The position numbers were made by a program, and so were the translations under genes. DNA of 5,191 bases, taken from assembly GCA_946059285.1 (NCBI GenBank), contig CAMGMW010000103.1, positions 1-5,191 on the forward strand. The letters run 5' to 3'. This stretch comes from an uncultured Clostridia bacterium (GTDB lineage Bacteria > Bacillota_A > Clostridia > Oscillospirales > Oscillospiraceae). This document shows, piece after piece, positions 1 through 5,191 of this stretch; positions within the stretch are counted from its first letter, which is position 1, and each line of letters starts with the position of its first letter. The notes beneath the pieces are model-generated. The model made no database searches. It was not told the DNA's origin and worked only from the letters and a program-made list of their open reading frames with translations.

Positions 1-1
1 G

Positions 2-46
2 GAGGTGCCGGAATATATCCGACAGAGGATCGAAGTCAGCGCCTGA
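2..46 (+). CDS. C-terminal end of an unidentified upstream gene (partial)
   Basis: The second reading frame is open from the window edge to a TGA at 44-46 and gives EVPEYIRQRIEVSA. This frame is preferred for two reasons: its third codon positions are mostly G or C, as in the other genes here, and its stop lies about 20 bases before an intrinsic terminator. The competing first frame runs to a TAG at 85-87, inside the terminator hairpin, which is less plausible. Fourteen residues are too few to name a family, so no function is proposed. Confidence 0.35.
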   Translation, partial: EVPEYIRQRIEVSA

Positions 47-66
47 CAATCTATATCGATGGAATT

Positions 67-113
67 CAGCGGGGAAACATCGCGTAGAGCGACAAGTTTT
101 CCCGCTGCTTTTT
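67..113 (+). terminator. Intrinsic terminator of the upstream gene
   Basis: The left arm 67-78 (CAGCGGGGAAAC) pairs with the right arm 96-107 (GTTTTCCCGCTG) over 12 bp, including one G-T pair. Inside the loop TCGC (80-83) can pair with GCGA (89-92), extending the structure. A run of five T residues follows at 109-113. The T-run is on the + strand, so it ends a + strand transcript and separates the upstream gene from the permease. Confidence 0.75.
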
Positions 114-197
114 GCAAGAAGCGTCCGTCATAATCTCTAGTTTTTCTAATAAAATTTATACTTTTTTAACAAATTCGCGGCGGGCAAAAGAATCAGC

Positions 198-226
198 TTG
201 TTATTTTGGCAAGTATCATGTATTCT
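198..226 (+). promoter_or_regulatory. Candidate promoter for the purine permease
   Basis: A -35-like TTGTTA (198-203) is followed after 17 bases by a -10-like TATTCT (221-226), leaving a 5' leader of about 25 bases before the ATG at 257. Other AT-rich -10-like hexamers occur nearby (TATTAT at 226-231, TATAAC at 232-237, TATACT at 157-162), but none has a better-placed -35. An imperfect inverted repeat CTTG...CAAG (197-213) overlaps the -35 and could be an operator, but this is weak. No purine riboswitch is recognisable between 114 and 256. Confidence 0.45.
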
Positions 227-256
227 ATTATTATAACACCAATAAGGAGAAACACC

Positions 257-1702
257 ATGAAAAAAATACAGTATTCTTCTCCAACCTCGTTAGACGGACG
301 TCTGCCGCTGCGTACGGCTGTCCCCCTTGGATTGCAGCACGTCCTGGCCATGTTCGTCGGCAACCTCTCACCGCTGCTTGCTCTGATGGCGGTTTGCGGC
401 ATCACCATCGATGCCGGCTTTAGCGCACTGCGCGTTTCACTGCTTCAAAACGCAATGCTGGTTGCTGGACTGGTCACATTACTGCAGCTCTATCCGATTG
501 GTCCCGTCGGCAGTCGTCTTCCGATTGTTATGGGCACTTCCTCCGGCTTTATCGGCATCAATAAGGGCATCGCGGCGTCTATGATGGCCGGCGTTGCCGC
601 CGGCACCATCACCACCAGCGTGGAGGCCGGTATTTATGCCTACGGCGCTGTTCTGGGCGCTACTCTGATTGGTGGTATCTTTGAAGGTGGTCTGGGCTTC
701 TGCATTAAGCCTCTTCGCAAGTTCTTCCCACCTGTTGTCACCGGCACCGTTGTCACCGCAATCGGTCTCAGCCTCTTCTCAGTCGGCATCGGATTCTTCG
801 GCGGCGGCAGCGCCAACGCGGATTACGGCGCACTCTGGAATCTCGCTCTGGGTCTGATCACCTTGATCGCCATTCTTGTTTTCAAGCACTGCTTCAAGGG
901 CTTCCCATCGATTGCCTCCATTTTGCTTGGTATTATCGTTGGCTACATCGCCTCCTTTATCATGGGGCTGCTCCTGCCTGCCACGACTGTGATTAATGGC
1001 ACGGAAGTCGCTTGCGGTTATATTACCCAGTGGTCTCAGGTGAAGGACGCTGCATGGTTTGCCGTGCCTGAGCTGCTGCCCGTAAAGCTGCAATTCAATC
1101 TTGGCGCGATCCTTCCCATGCTGATCATGTTTGTCGTCACCGCTGTGGAAACGGTCGGGGACACCGCCGGCGTGACCGAAGGCGGACTGGACCGTGAGCC
1201 GACGGATCGTGAACTGTCCGGCGCCGTGGTTTGCGACGGTATCGGTTCCTCCCTGGCATCGGTTTTCGGTGTATTGCCGAACACTTCTTTCAGCCAGAAT
1301 GTCGGTCTTGTTGGTATGACAAAGATGGTCAACCGCTTTGCCGTTGCAATGGGTGCGGGAATTCTGGTGCTGGCCGGTCTGTTCCCCAAAATCGGCGCGA
1401 TTATTTCCATCATGCCGCAGCCGGTCCTCGGCGGCGCGGCGGTCATGATGTTTGCCTCCATCGTAATTTCTGGTATTCAGCTTCTCACCAAAGAGCCGCT
1501 GACCGGACGAAACGCCACCATCGTCACCGTTGCACTGGGTCTTGGCTACGGCATAGGCTCGACCCCCGCTGTTCAGGCATTCATGCCGCAGTGGATGACC
1601 TATGTCTTCGGTGGCTCCGGCATCGTTCCTGCTGCGATTCTCGCTATCCTTCTCAATATCATCCTTCCGAAAGATAAAAAGCAAGCAGCAGCAAAGAAGT
1701 AA
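257..1702 (+). CDS. NCS2-family purine permease (xanthine/urate type)
   Basis: Inner-membrane nucleobase:cation symporter (NCS2, also called NAT) of 481 residues, expected to import a purine such as xanthine or urate for salvage. The sequence is a series of hydrophobic helices with a short lysine-rich C-terminus. Family landmarks in order are Q27-H28 in TM1, the VMGTSSGF segment at 91-98 in TM3, E298 in VETVGDTAG (TM8), D327 in VVCDGIGSS, and the NAT signature QNVGLVGMTK at 347-356. H28, E298, D327, Q347 and N348 match residues known to be essential in E. coli XanQ (H31, E272, D304, Q324, N325); the D-to-N spacing of 21 is identical. The FSQNVGLV form of the signature, ending in K, leans to the xanthine/urate branch rather than uracil, but the substrate is not settled. 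The ATG at 257 is chosen because AGGAG lies at 245-249; an upstream TTG at 206 would be in frame but has no such site. The gene is bounded by terminators and is probably monocistronic. Confidence 0.93.
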   Translation: MKKIQYSSPTSLDGRLPLRTAVPLGLQHVLAMFVGNLSPLLALMAVCGITIDAGFSALRVSLLQNAMLVAGLVTLLQLYPIGPVGSRLPIVMGTSSGFIGINKGIAASMMAGVAAGTITTSVEAGIYAYGAVLGATLIGGIFEGGLGFCIKPLRKFFPPVVTGTVVTAIGLSLFSVGIGFFGGGSANADYGALWNLALGLITLIAILVFKHCFKGFPSIASILLGIIVGYIASFIMGLLLPATTVINGTEVACGYITQWSQVKDAAWFAVPELLPVKLQFNLGAILPMLIMFVVTAVETVGDTAGVTEGGLDREPTDRELSGAVVCDGIGSSLASVFGVLPNTSFSQNVGLVGMTKMVNRFAVAMGAGILVLAGLFPKIGAIISIMPQPVLGGAAVMMFASIVISGIQLLTKEPLTGRNATIVTVALGLGYGIGSTPAVQAFMPQWMTYVFGGSGIVPAAILAILLNIILPKDKKQAAAKK

Positions 1703-1720
1703 GACAGCAGCAGAGAAGTA
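1686..1720 (+). repeat. Short imperfect tandem repeat across the permease stop codon
   Basis: A 16-base unit, CAGCAGCAAAGAAGTA at 1686-1701, recurs with one mismatch at 1705-1720 (CAGCAGCAGAGAAGTA), offset by 19 bases. The first copy encodes the lysine/alanine tail and most of the TAA stop (1700-1702). The second lies in the 3' untranslated region and is out of frame with the first. A local duplication is the simplest reading; no function is suggested. Confidence 0.6.
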
Positions 1721-1754
1721 CGGTCGGCGTCCTTCCTCCCGATAGAATTGTCAT

Positions 1755-1799
1755 TGGCGCAAGTCCTTCTTTACGGAAGGACTTGCGCCGCTTTGCTTC
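1755..1799 (+). terminator. Terminator hairpin after the permease gene
   Basis: A 14-bp perfect stem (GGCGCAAGTCCTTC at 1756-1769 with its exact complement at 1776-1789) encloses a six-base loop and is followed by GCTTTGCTTC. The U-tract is interrupted, so termination may be incomplete, but the stem is very stable and stands 54 bases after the permease stop. The roughly 110 bases that follow, to about 1907, show no gene, RNA or convincing regulatory site. Confidence 0.7.
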
Positions 1800-1907
1800 G
1801 GTGCCGGTATAGGGCGGATGAGCTTTCAGGGAAGAGAATGCGAAAGACAGTTTGATTGCGTTTGATATATAGATCGTGGAACCCGGCGCGTTTTCTCCGG
1901 TTTGCAC

Positions 1908-1944
1908 AAATTTTATGAAAAAAATTATGAAAAACACCAAAAAA
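1908..1944 (+). promoter_or_regulatory. Phased A-tracts / UP-element-like region upstream of the S10 promoter
   Basis: Four A/T tracts, AAATTTT (1908-1914), AAAAAAATT (1918-1926), AAAAA (1930-1934) and AAAAAA (1939-1944), have centres about 10-11 bases apart directly upstream of the -35 at 1949. Tracts repeating once per helical turn bend DNA. AT-rich tracts in this position bind the RNA polymerase alpha C-terminal domains at strong rRNA and ribosomal-protein promoters. TTATGAAAAA occurs twice (1913-1922, 1925-1934). The activating role is inferred from position and composition. Confidence 0.55.
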
Positions 1945-1948
1945 GTAC

Positions 1949-1977
1949 TTGACATTCATGGCTGCGTGTATTAGTAT
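1949..1977 (+). promoter_or_regulatory. Main promoter of the S10 operon
   Basis: A perfect -35 TTGACA (1949-1954) is followed after 17 bases by TAGTAT (1972-1977), a 4/6 match to the -10 consensus. An overlapping TATATA at 1975-1980 is a less well-spaced alternative. Transcription would start near G1984, giving a leader of about 274 nt before rpsJ. It is the only sigma-A-like promoter with a full consensus -35 in the window, as expected for a highly expressed ribosomal-protein operon. Confidence 0.8.
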
Positions 1978-2126
1978 ATAGGGGCGCGCGTTTGGAAATG
2001 CTGCGCGTGCACTGCGATGATGCGGGAGATTGCGCTAAACGGCGGTAACTTCCGCGGAGTATGTCCGGTTATCGGGCGGCTGAGACTTCGGAAGCATGTG
2101 GCGTATATCGCCGCTGCCATGATTCC

Positions 2127-2150
2127 GGCCGGCAAACGTCGGCCTTTTTT
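2127..2150 (+). terminator. Intrinsic terminator inside the rpsJ leader (attenuator candidate)
   Basis: GGCCGGC (2127-2133) pairs with GTCGGCC (2138-2144) over 7 bp, with one G-T pair and an AAAC loop, followed immediately by six T residues (2145-2150). This is a standard Rho-independent terminator on the + strand, about 145 bases after the predicted start site and about 90 bases before the rpsJ ribosome binding site. No second good promoter is visible between it and rpsJ, so S10 transcripts must read through it. Confidence 0.75.
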
Positions 2151-2168
2151 CATGAGCAGGGAGTGATA

Positions 2169-2186
2169 CGCACGGTTAAGCGTGCG
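2169..2186 (+). other. Short hairpin between the leader terminator and the rpsJ ribosome binding site
   Basis: CGCACG (2169-2174) and CGTGCG (2181-2186) form a perfect 6-bp stem with a GTTAAG loop. No T-run follows, so it is not a terminator. Downstream, CGTAC (2202-2206) could pair with GTACG (2230-2234), just before AAGGAGG at 2241-2247. These elements would remain in the read-through mRNA and could affect translation or stability. Confidence 0.4.
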
Positions 2187-2257
2187 GATAAATGTCTCGA
2201 CCGTACCCAGCAGACAATGTAAACACTGAGTACGTTATTCAAGGAGGAAAAAACAAA

Positions 2258-2566
2258 ATGGCAAACGCAATGATCAGAATTCGCCTGAAGGCTTATGATC
2301 ATCAACTCATCGACGCAACCGCAGAGAAGATCGTCGAATCCGCAAAGCGCAACGGCGCCGCTGTGTCCGGTCCCATTCCGCTGCCCACCAGAAAGGAAGT
2401 TGTCACCATCCTTCGTTCTCCCCATGTCAACAAGGACTCCCGTGAGCAGTTTGAGCGCAGAACCCATAAGAGACTGATCGATATTCTCAACCCCAATGCG
2501 AAGTGCATCGAAGCCCTGCAGGGTCTCGACCTTCCCGCTGGTGTTGAGATTGAGATAAAGCTGTAA
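2258..2566 (+). CDS. rpsJ: 30S ribosomal protein S10 (NusE)
   Basis: A 102-residue small-subunit protein, full length for the family. It sits in the 30S head and, as NusE, pairs with NusB in transcription antitermination and links RNA polymerase to ribosomes through NusG. Diagnostic segments are [10 protein letters not shown] near the N-terminus, the loop region [20 protein letters not shown] in the middle, [18 protein letters not shown], and a C-terminal [13 protein letters not shown]. The frame is open back to an ATG at 2192, but the start at 2258 is preferred: AAGGAGG lies 10 bases upstream (2241-2247) and the [14 protein letters not shown] beginning fits the family. It is the first gene of the S10 operon. 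The 124-base gap after it, before rplC, is unusually long for this operon. Confidence 0.98.
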   Translation: MANAMIRIRLKAYDHQLIDATAEKIVESAKRNGAAVSGPIPLPTRKEVVTILRSPHVNKDSREQFERRTHKRLIDILNPNAKCIEALQGLDLPAGVEIEIKL

Positions 2567-2690
2567 TACATTATTTAAATATTGCAGCAAGCCCCGACCG
2601 CTGCCGAGGCGGTCCCGGGTCAAGTTGGTAAACCAATGGTTACCCAATGGCCAAGTTTGCCAACCAATAACCTAAAAAGGAGTAAACAAA
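2567..2690 (+). promoter_or_regulatory. Structured, repeat-rich rpsJ-rplC spacer
   Basis: This 124-base gap sits inside an otherwise tightly packed operon. GACCGC (2596-2601) pairs with GCGGTC (2609-2614), and CCC (2593-2595) can add GGG (2617-2619) across a bulge. GGTAA-CC (2627-2634) pairs with GG-TTACC (2638-2644) around an AAT loop with one bulged A. TGGC (2648-2651) pairs with GCCA (2659-2662). The last stem ends 13 bases before the rplC ribosome binding site AAAGGAG (2676-2682). None of the hairpins has a T-run, so a terminator is unlikely. A processing site or a protein-binding site controlling rplC translation is possible; this is inference, with no known family recognised. Confidence 0.45.
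2621..2668 (+). repeat. Imperfect direct repeat and CCAAT triplet in the rpsJ-rplC spacer
   Basis: CAAGTTGGTAAACCAAT (2621-2637) and CAAGTTTGCCAACCAAT (2652-2668) match at 14 of 17 positions, offset by 31 bases. CCAATGG also occurs twice within the stretch (2633-2639 and 2644-2650), so CCAAT appears three times in 36 bases. The repeats overlap the hairpin arms, so duplication and RNA structure cannot be separated by eye. Confidence 0.55.
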
Positions 2691-3410
2691 ATGCAGAAAG
2701 CAATCATCGGCAAGAAAGTGGGTATGACCCAGATCTTCGATGAGTCCGGCCATGTGATTCCTGTCACTGTAATCGAAGCAGGTCCTTGCGTTGTCGCTCA
2801 GAAGAAGACCATTGAAAACGATGGCTATGTTTCCGTGCAGCTTGCGTTCGGCGATGTCGCTGAAAAGAAGCTGTCCAAGCCGGAAATCGGTCATCTCAAG
2901 AAGGCAGGCGTTTCTGCCAAGAAACATCTCAAGGAATTCAAGCTTGACAACGCTGCTGAGCTGGAAGTCGGCGCCGAGATCAAGGCTGACACCTTTGCTG
3001 CCGGCGATCACGTGGACGTGACCGGCATTTCCAAGGGCCACGGCTATCAGGGTGTTATCAAGAGATGGAACGCGCAGCGTACTCCCACCAGCCATGGCGG
3101 CGGTCCGGTCCATCGTCATGCCGGATCCATGGGTTCCTCCTCCGATCCCTCCCGCATCTTCAAGGGAAAGATCGGCGCCGGTCATATGGGCGTGGAGCAG
3201 GTCACTGTGCAGAACCTCGATGTTGTGAAGGTCGATGCAGATCTGAACATGATCGTTGTCCGCGGCGCGATTCCCGGCCCGAAGGGCGGACTGGTCTACA
3301 TCAAGAGCACTGTTAAGACCATCAAAGTTGCCAAGGGCGACGCAGGCATCAGCAAGAACCCGCAGAAGGCTTCCGGACGCAATCCGCAGAAGGCTTCCGC
3401 CAGAGGCTAA
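2691..3410 (+). CDS. rplC: 50S ribosomal protein L3
   Basis: L3 binds 23S rRNA early in 50S assembly and sends a long finger toward the peptidyl-transferase centre. At 239 residues it is longer than the usual 205-220. The N-terminus ([20 protein letters not shown]) and the finger region at 115-155 ([35 protein letters not shown]) are typical, as are [23 protein letters not shown] and [13 protein letters not shown]. The finger has SSSDPS where E. coli has the PrmB-methylated Gln150, a difference I believe is common in Gram-positives. The extra length is a basic C-terminal tail ending in two copies of NPQKASxR (223-230 and 231-238). The start is fixed by AAAGGAG at 2676-2682. rplD follows after 18 bases. 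Confidence 0.98.
   Translation: MQKAIIGKKVGMTQIFDESGHVIPVTVIEAGPCVVAQKKTIENDGYVSVQLAFGDVAEKKLSKPEIGHLKKAGVSAKKHLKEFKLDNAAELEVGAEIKADTFAAGDHVDVTGISKGHGYQGVIKRWNAQRTPTSHGGGPVHRHAGSMGSSSDPSRIFKGKIGAGHMGVEQVTVQNLDVVKVDADLNMIVVRGAIPGPKGGLVYIKSTVKTIKVAKGDAGISKNPQKASGRNPQKASARG
3357..3404 (+). repeat. Tandem 24-base repeat encoding the L3 tail (NPQKASxR twice)
   Basis: Two adjacent 24-base in-frame units (3357-3380 and 3381-3404) each encode N-P-Q-K-A-S-x-R. The core CCGCAGAAGGCTTCCG is identical between units. Differences are a silent AAC/AAT change, a Gly/Ala change, and CGC versus AGA for the final Arg. It lies past the conserved L3 core, so copy number can probably vary without harming the fold. 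Confidence 0.8.
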
Positions 3411-3428
3411 GGAAAGGAGAGCTAAATC

Positions 3429-4052
3429 ATGCTTAAGACGAATGTTTACGACATGAACGGCAAGCAGGTCGGCGAGATTGAACTTTCCGAGGCGATCTTC
3501 GGCATTGAGCCGAACGAATCCGTTGTTCATGATGTGGTGAAGAACCATTTGGCAAACTGCCGTCAGGGCACACAGTCCGCTCTGACTCGTGCGGAGGTTT
3601 CCGGCGGCGGCAAGAAGCCGTGGCGTCAGAAGGGCACCGGTCACGCCCGTCAGGGCAGCACCCGTGCTCCGCAGTGGACGCATGGCGGCGTCGTGTTTGC
3701 CCCGAAGCCCAGAGACTACAGCTACACCCTCAACAAGAAGGTGCGCCGTCTGGCTCTGAAATCCGTTCTGAGCGCAAAGGCACAGGCGGAGAACATCGTC
3801 GTGATCGACGAGATTAAAATGGACGAAATCAAGACCAAGAAGTTTGCCGGGTTCCTGAGCGCTGTCAACGCCGACGGCAAGGCACTGGTCGTGACTGCCG
3901 AGGTCAATGAGAACGTTGTTCTCTCCGCACGTAACATCCCCGGTGTCCAGACAACATTTGCAAACCTCGTCAATGTGTACGACATCCTCAACGCGAAGAA
4001 GCTCGTGCTGGACAAGGCTGCACTCGCAAAGATTGAGGAGGTGTTCGCATGA
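3429..4052 (+). CDS. rplD: 50S ribosomal protein L4
   Basis: A 207-residue L4, normal length. Its globular domain sits on the 50S surface and an extended loop lines the narrowest part of the exit tunnel; L4 is also the autoregulator of the S10 operon in E. coli. The loop reads [20 protein letters not shown] (62-81), with K68 at the position of E. coli Lys63, where macrolide-resistance changes arise; it is unmutated here. H72 replaces the usual Arg of GTGRAR, probably lineage variation. [26 protein letters not shown] is typical of the following segment. The start is set by AAAGGAG at 3413-3419. The TGA stop overlaps the rplW start in ATGA (4049-4052), implying translational coupling. Confidence 0.98.
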   Translation: MLKTNVYDMNGKQVGEIELSEAIFGIEPNESVVHDVVKNHLANCRQGTQSALTRAEVSGGGKKPWRQKGTGHARQGSTRAPQWTHGGVVFAPKPRDYSYTLNKKVRRLALKSVLSAKAQAENIVVIDEIKMDEIKTKKFAGFLSAVNADGKALVVTAEVNENVVLSARNIPGVQTTFANLVNVYDILNAKKLVLDKAALAKIEEVFA

Positions 4053-4345
4053 AGACTGCATACGATATCATCATCCGTCCGGTCATCACCGAACAGTCCA
4101 TGGAAGCAACGGACTTGAAGAAGTACGTTTTCATCGTGGCAAACGACGCGAACAAGACGGAGATCAAAAAGGCTGTTTCCGAAATTTTCGGCGTCAAGGT
4201 TGAAAAGGTCACCACCATCCGTATGAGCGGCAAGACAAAGCGTCAGGGCAGATACCCCGAGGGCCGCACGGCTTCCTACAAGAAAGCGGTTGTTAAGCTG
4301 ACCGCTGATTCCAAGACCATCGAATTCTTCGAGGGTATGGTCTAA
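4049..4345 (+). CDS. rplW: 50S ribosomal protein L23
   Basis: A 98-residue L23, full length. It binds 23S rRNA domain III beside the tunnel exit and is the docking site for trigger factor and the signal recognition particle. [13 protein letters not shown] matches the family N-terminus, and E15 aligns with E. coli Glu18, the key trigger-factor contact. The middle [21 protein letters not shown] is highly typical, followed by the basic loop [13 protein letters not shown] and a C-terminal [23 protein letters not shown] (4036-4041) lies inside the end of rplD, 7 bases before the ATG, and the two genes share ATGA. rplB begins 30 bases after the TAA. Confidence 0.97.
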   Translation: MKTAYDIIIRPVITEQSMEATDLKKYVFIVANDANKTEIKKAVSEIFGVKVEKVTTIRMSGKTKRQGRYPEGRTASYKKAVVKLTADSKTIEFFEGMV

Positions 4346-4375
4346 ACCATCTCAATTAAAGGAGTGTAACGCAAA

Positions 4376-5191
4376 ATGGCGATTAAATCTTATAAGCCTT
4401 ATACCCCGGCTCGCCGCGGCATGACTGTGTCCGCGTTCGACGGAGTAGACAAAAAGGCAAAGCCGGAGCGTAGCCTGGTTGAGACCCTAAAGAAGAATTC
4501 CGGTCGCAACAGCTACGGCAGAATTACCGTTCGTCATCGTGGCGGCGGCAACAAGCGCAAGTATCGCGTGATCGATTTCAGACGTGACAAGTTGGATATG
4601 CCGGCTGTCGTGCAGCGCCTGGAATATGATCCGAACCGCAGTGCTTTCATCGCATTGGTCAAATATGAGGATGGCGAGCTTCGCTATATCCTCGCTCCGG
4701 TAGGTCTGAAGCCCGGCGACACCGTTCTGTCTTCCGCATCGGCTGACATTAAGCCCGGCAACTGCCTGCCCATTGAAAACATCCCCGTAGGTACCGTGAT
4801 CCACAACATCGAGCTGCAGCCCGGCTACGGCGCACAGCTTGTCCGTTCCGCCGGTGTTGCTGCGCAGCTGCTGGCAAAGGAAGGAAAGCTTGCACAAGTC
4901 CGCTTGCCCTCCGGCGAGGTTCGCTATGTTCGCATGAATTGCTGTGCCACCATCGGTCAAGTCGGCAACATCGACCACAGTAATATCCACATCGGTAAAG
5001 CCGGTCGTACTCGTCATATGGGCATCCGCCCGACGGTCCGCGGCTCTGTCATGAACCCGAACGATCACCCGCACGGCGGCGGCGAAGGCCGCGCTCCTGT
5101 CGGCCGTCCCGGTCCTGTGACTCCCTGGGGCAAGCCCGCAATGTGTTACCAGACCAGTAATGTCAAAACCCCGACCAATAACTACATAATC
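4376..5191 (+). CDS. rplB: 50S ribosomal protein L2 (3' end missing at the window edge)
   Basis: 272 codons with no stop before the window ends; family length is about 275-280, so only a few residues are missing. L2 binds 23S rRNA near the peptidyl-transferase centre and helps join the subunits. The N-terminus [14 protein letters not shown], the RNA-binding [20 protein letters not shown], the SH3-like middle ([22 protein letters not shown]), ATIGQVGN and [21 protein letters not shown] are all present. H231 in DHPHGGG is the equivalent of E. coli His229. AAAGGAG (4358-4364) sets the start, with an 11-base spacer. From M256 on, the expected basic tail (roughly ALGxKTRxKK) is replaced by [18 protein letters not shown], losing most lysines and arginines. 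This is probably sequence error at a contig end rather than a real change. Confidence 0.96.
   Translation, partial: MAIKSYKPYTPARRGMTVSAFDGVDKKAKPERSLVETLKKNSGRNSYGRITVRHRGGGNKRKYRVIDFRRDKLDMPAVVQRLEYDPNRSAFIALVKYEDGELRYILAPVGLKPGDTVLSSASADIKPGNCLPIENIPVGTVIHNIELQPGYGAQLVRSAGVAAQLLAKEGKLAQVRLPSGEVRYVRMNCCATIGQVGNIDHSNIHIGKAGRTRHMGIRPTVRGSVMNPNDHPHGGGEGRAPVGRPGPVTPWGKPAMCYQTSNVKTPTNNYII

Larger units (their letters stand above)
1984..2257 (+). promoter_or_regulatory. Long structured 5' leader of the S10 operon
   Basis: About 274 transcribed bases precede rpsJ without a credible reading frame. Hairpins readable by eye are 1984-1991 with 2003-2010 (8 bp, alternating GC); 2042-2045 with 2052-2055; 2063-2067 with 2073-2077; 2094-2103 with 2109-2117 (9 bp, one bulged T, TATAT loop); an intrinsic terminator at 2127-2150; and 2169-2174 with 2181-2186. 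GCGGC (2076-2080) could instead pair with GCCGC (2110-2114), disrupting two of these stems. A promoter-leader-terminator-gene layout suggests attenuation, possibly by a ribosomal protein, as L4 does in E. coli. I do not recognise a known leader family here, so the regulator is unknown. Confidence 0.55.

Noticed and set aside
114..256. Purine riboswitch upstream of the permease
   Set aside because: The conserved junction and loop sequences of the purine riboswitch are absent and the predicted leader is only about 25 bases.
779..1684. A 301-codon minus-strand open frame opposite the permease
   Set aside because: Very hydrophilic, low-complexity translation, the expected antisense shadow of a membrane protein gene; no ribosome binding site or promoter supports it.
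1659..1955. A 98-codon minus-strand frame crossing the permease end and terminator
   Set aside because: It runs through the permease terminator hairpin and the A-tracts; its hydrophobic start is just translated A/T tracts (Phe/Ile runs). No coding signal.
1998..2048. Small frame in the S10 leader (MLRVHCDDAGDCAKRR)
   Set aside because: No ribosome binding site, and its start lies inside the first leader hairpin. No run of regulatory codons that would suggest a leader peptide.
2192..2257. In-frame N-terminal extension of S10 starting at ATG 2192
   Set aside because: No ribosome binding site there, the extension is not part of the S10 family, and the proper AAGGAGG lies just before 2258.
2647..2670. 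Seven-codon frame MAKFANQ before the rplC ribosome binding site
   Set aside because: No Shine-Dalgarno sequence precedes it and a frame this short arises easily by chance; the bases are better explained by the repeat and hairpin.
2640..4061. A 473-codon open frame on the minus strand opposite rplC and rplD
   Set aside because: It lies antisense to two unmistakable ribosomal-protein genes. Its leucine/histidine/aspartate-rich product resembles no family and is what strong third-position G/C bias produces on the opposite strand.
4487..5074. A 195-codon minus-strand open frame opposite rplB
   Set aside because: Antisense shadow of a highly conserved gene; no family resemblance.
1..5191. CRISPR array, tRNA, rRNA, insertion sequence or prophage elements
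   Set aside because: No regularly spaced repeats, no cloverleaf or rRNA segments, and no transposase, integrase or terminal inverted repeats seen on either strand.

Overview
The window carries the start of the S10 ribosomal-protein operon (rpsJ-rplC-rplD-rplW-rplB, all on the + strand). It is preceded by a separately transcribed NCS2-family purine (xanthine/urate type) permease and by the last few codons of an unidentified gene. Gene order, strong AAGGAGG-type ribosome binding sites, a TTGACA-N17-TAGTAT promoter, roughly 50% G+C and the style of the ribosomal proteins (L4 with [10 protein letters not shown]3 with an NPQKAS tail) point to Bacillota, class Clostridia. An Oscillospiraceae/Ruminococcaceae-like genome is my best guess, by inference only.

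Layout. Positions 1-46 hold the probable C-terminal end of an upstream gene, closed by a good intrinsic terminator (67-113). A promoter candidate (198-226) and ribosome binding site serve the permease (257-1702), which ends at a 14-bp perfect hairpin (1756-1789). The 555-base gap 1703-2257 has no credible gene. It holds that terminator, about 110 bases with no recognised feature, a run of A-tracts spaced about one helical turn apart, a consensus-like promoter (1949-1977) and a leader of about 274 nt for rpsJ. That leader contains a textbook intrinsic terminator (2127-2150) upstream of the rpsJ ribosome binding site, so the S10 operon may be controlled by transcription attenuation.

The ribosomal genes follow: rpsJ (2258-2566), an unusually long, repeat-rich 124-base spacer, rplC (2691-3410), rplD (3429-4052), rplW overlapping it by four bases (4049-4345), and rplB (4376 to the window end, incomplete). 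S10 is a 30S head protein and the antitermination factor NusE. L3, L4, L23 and L2 are early-assembling 50S proteins around the peptidyl-transferase centre and exit tunnel, so co-expression matches stoichiometric ribosome assembly.

No exotic system is visible. The parts most worth a second look are the two structured non-coding stretches (rpsJ leader; rpsJ-rplC spacer), the repeat tail of L3, and a cluster of unexpected residues in the last 50 bases of rplB that looks more like contig-end error than biology.
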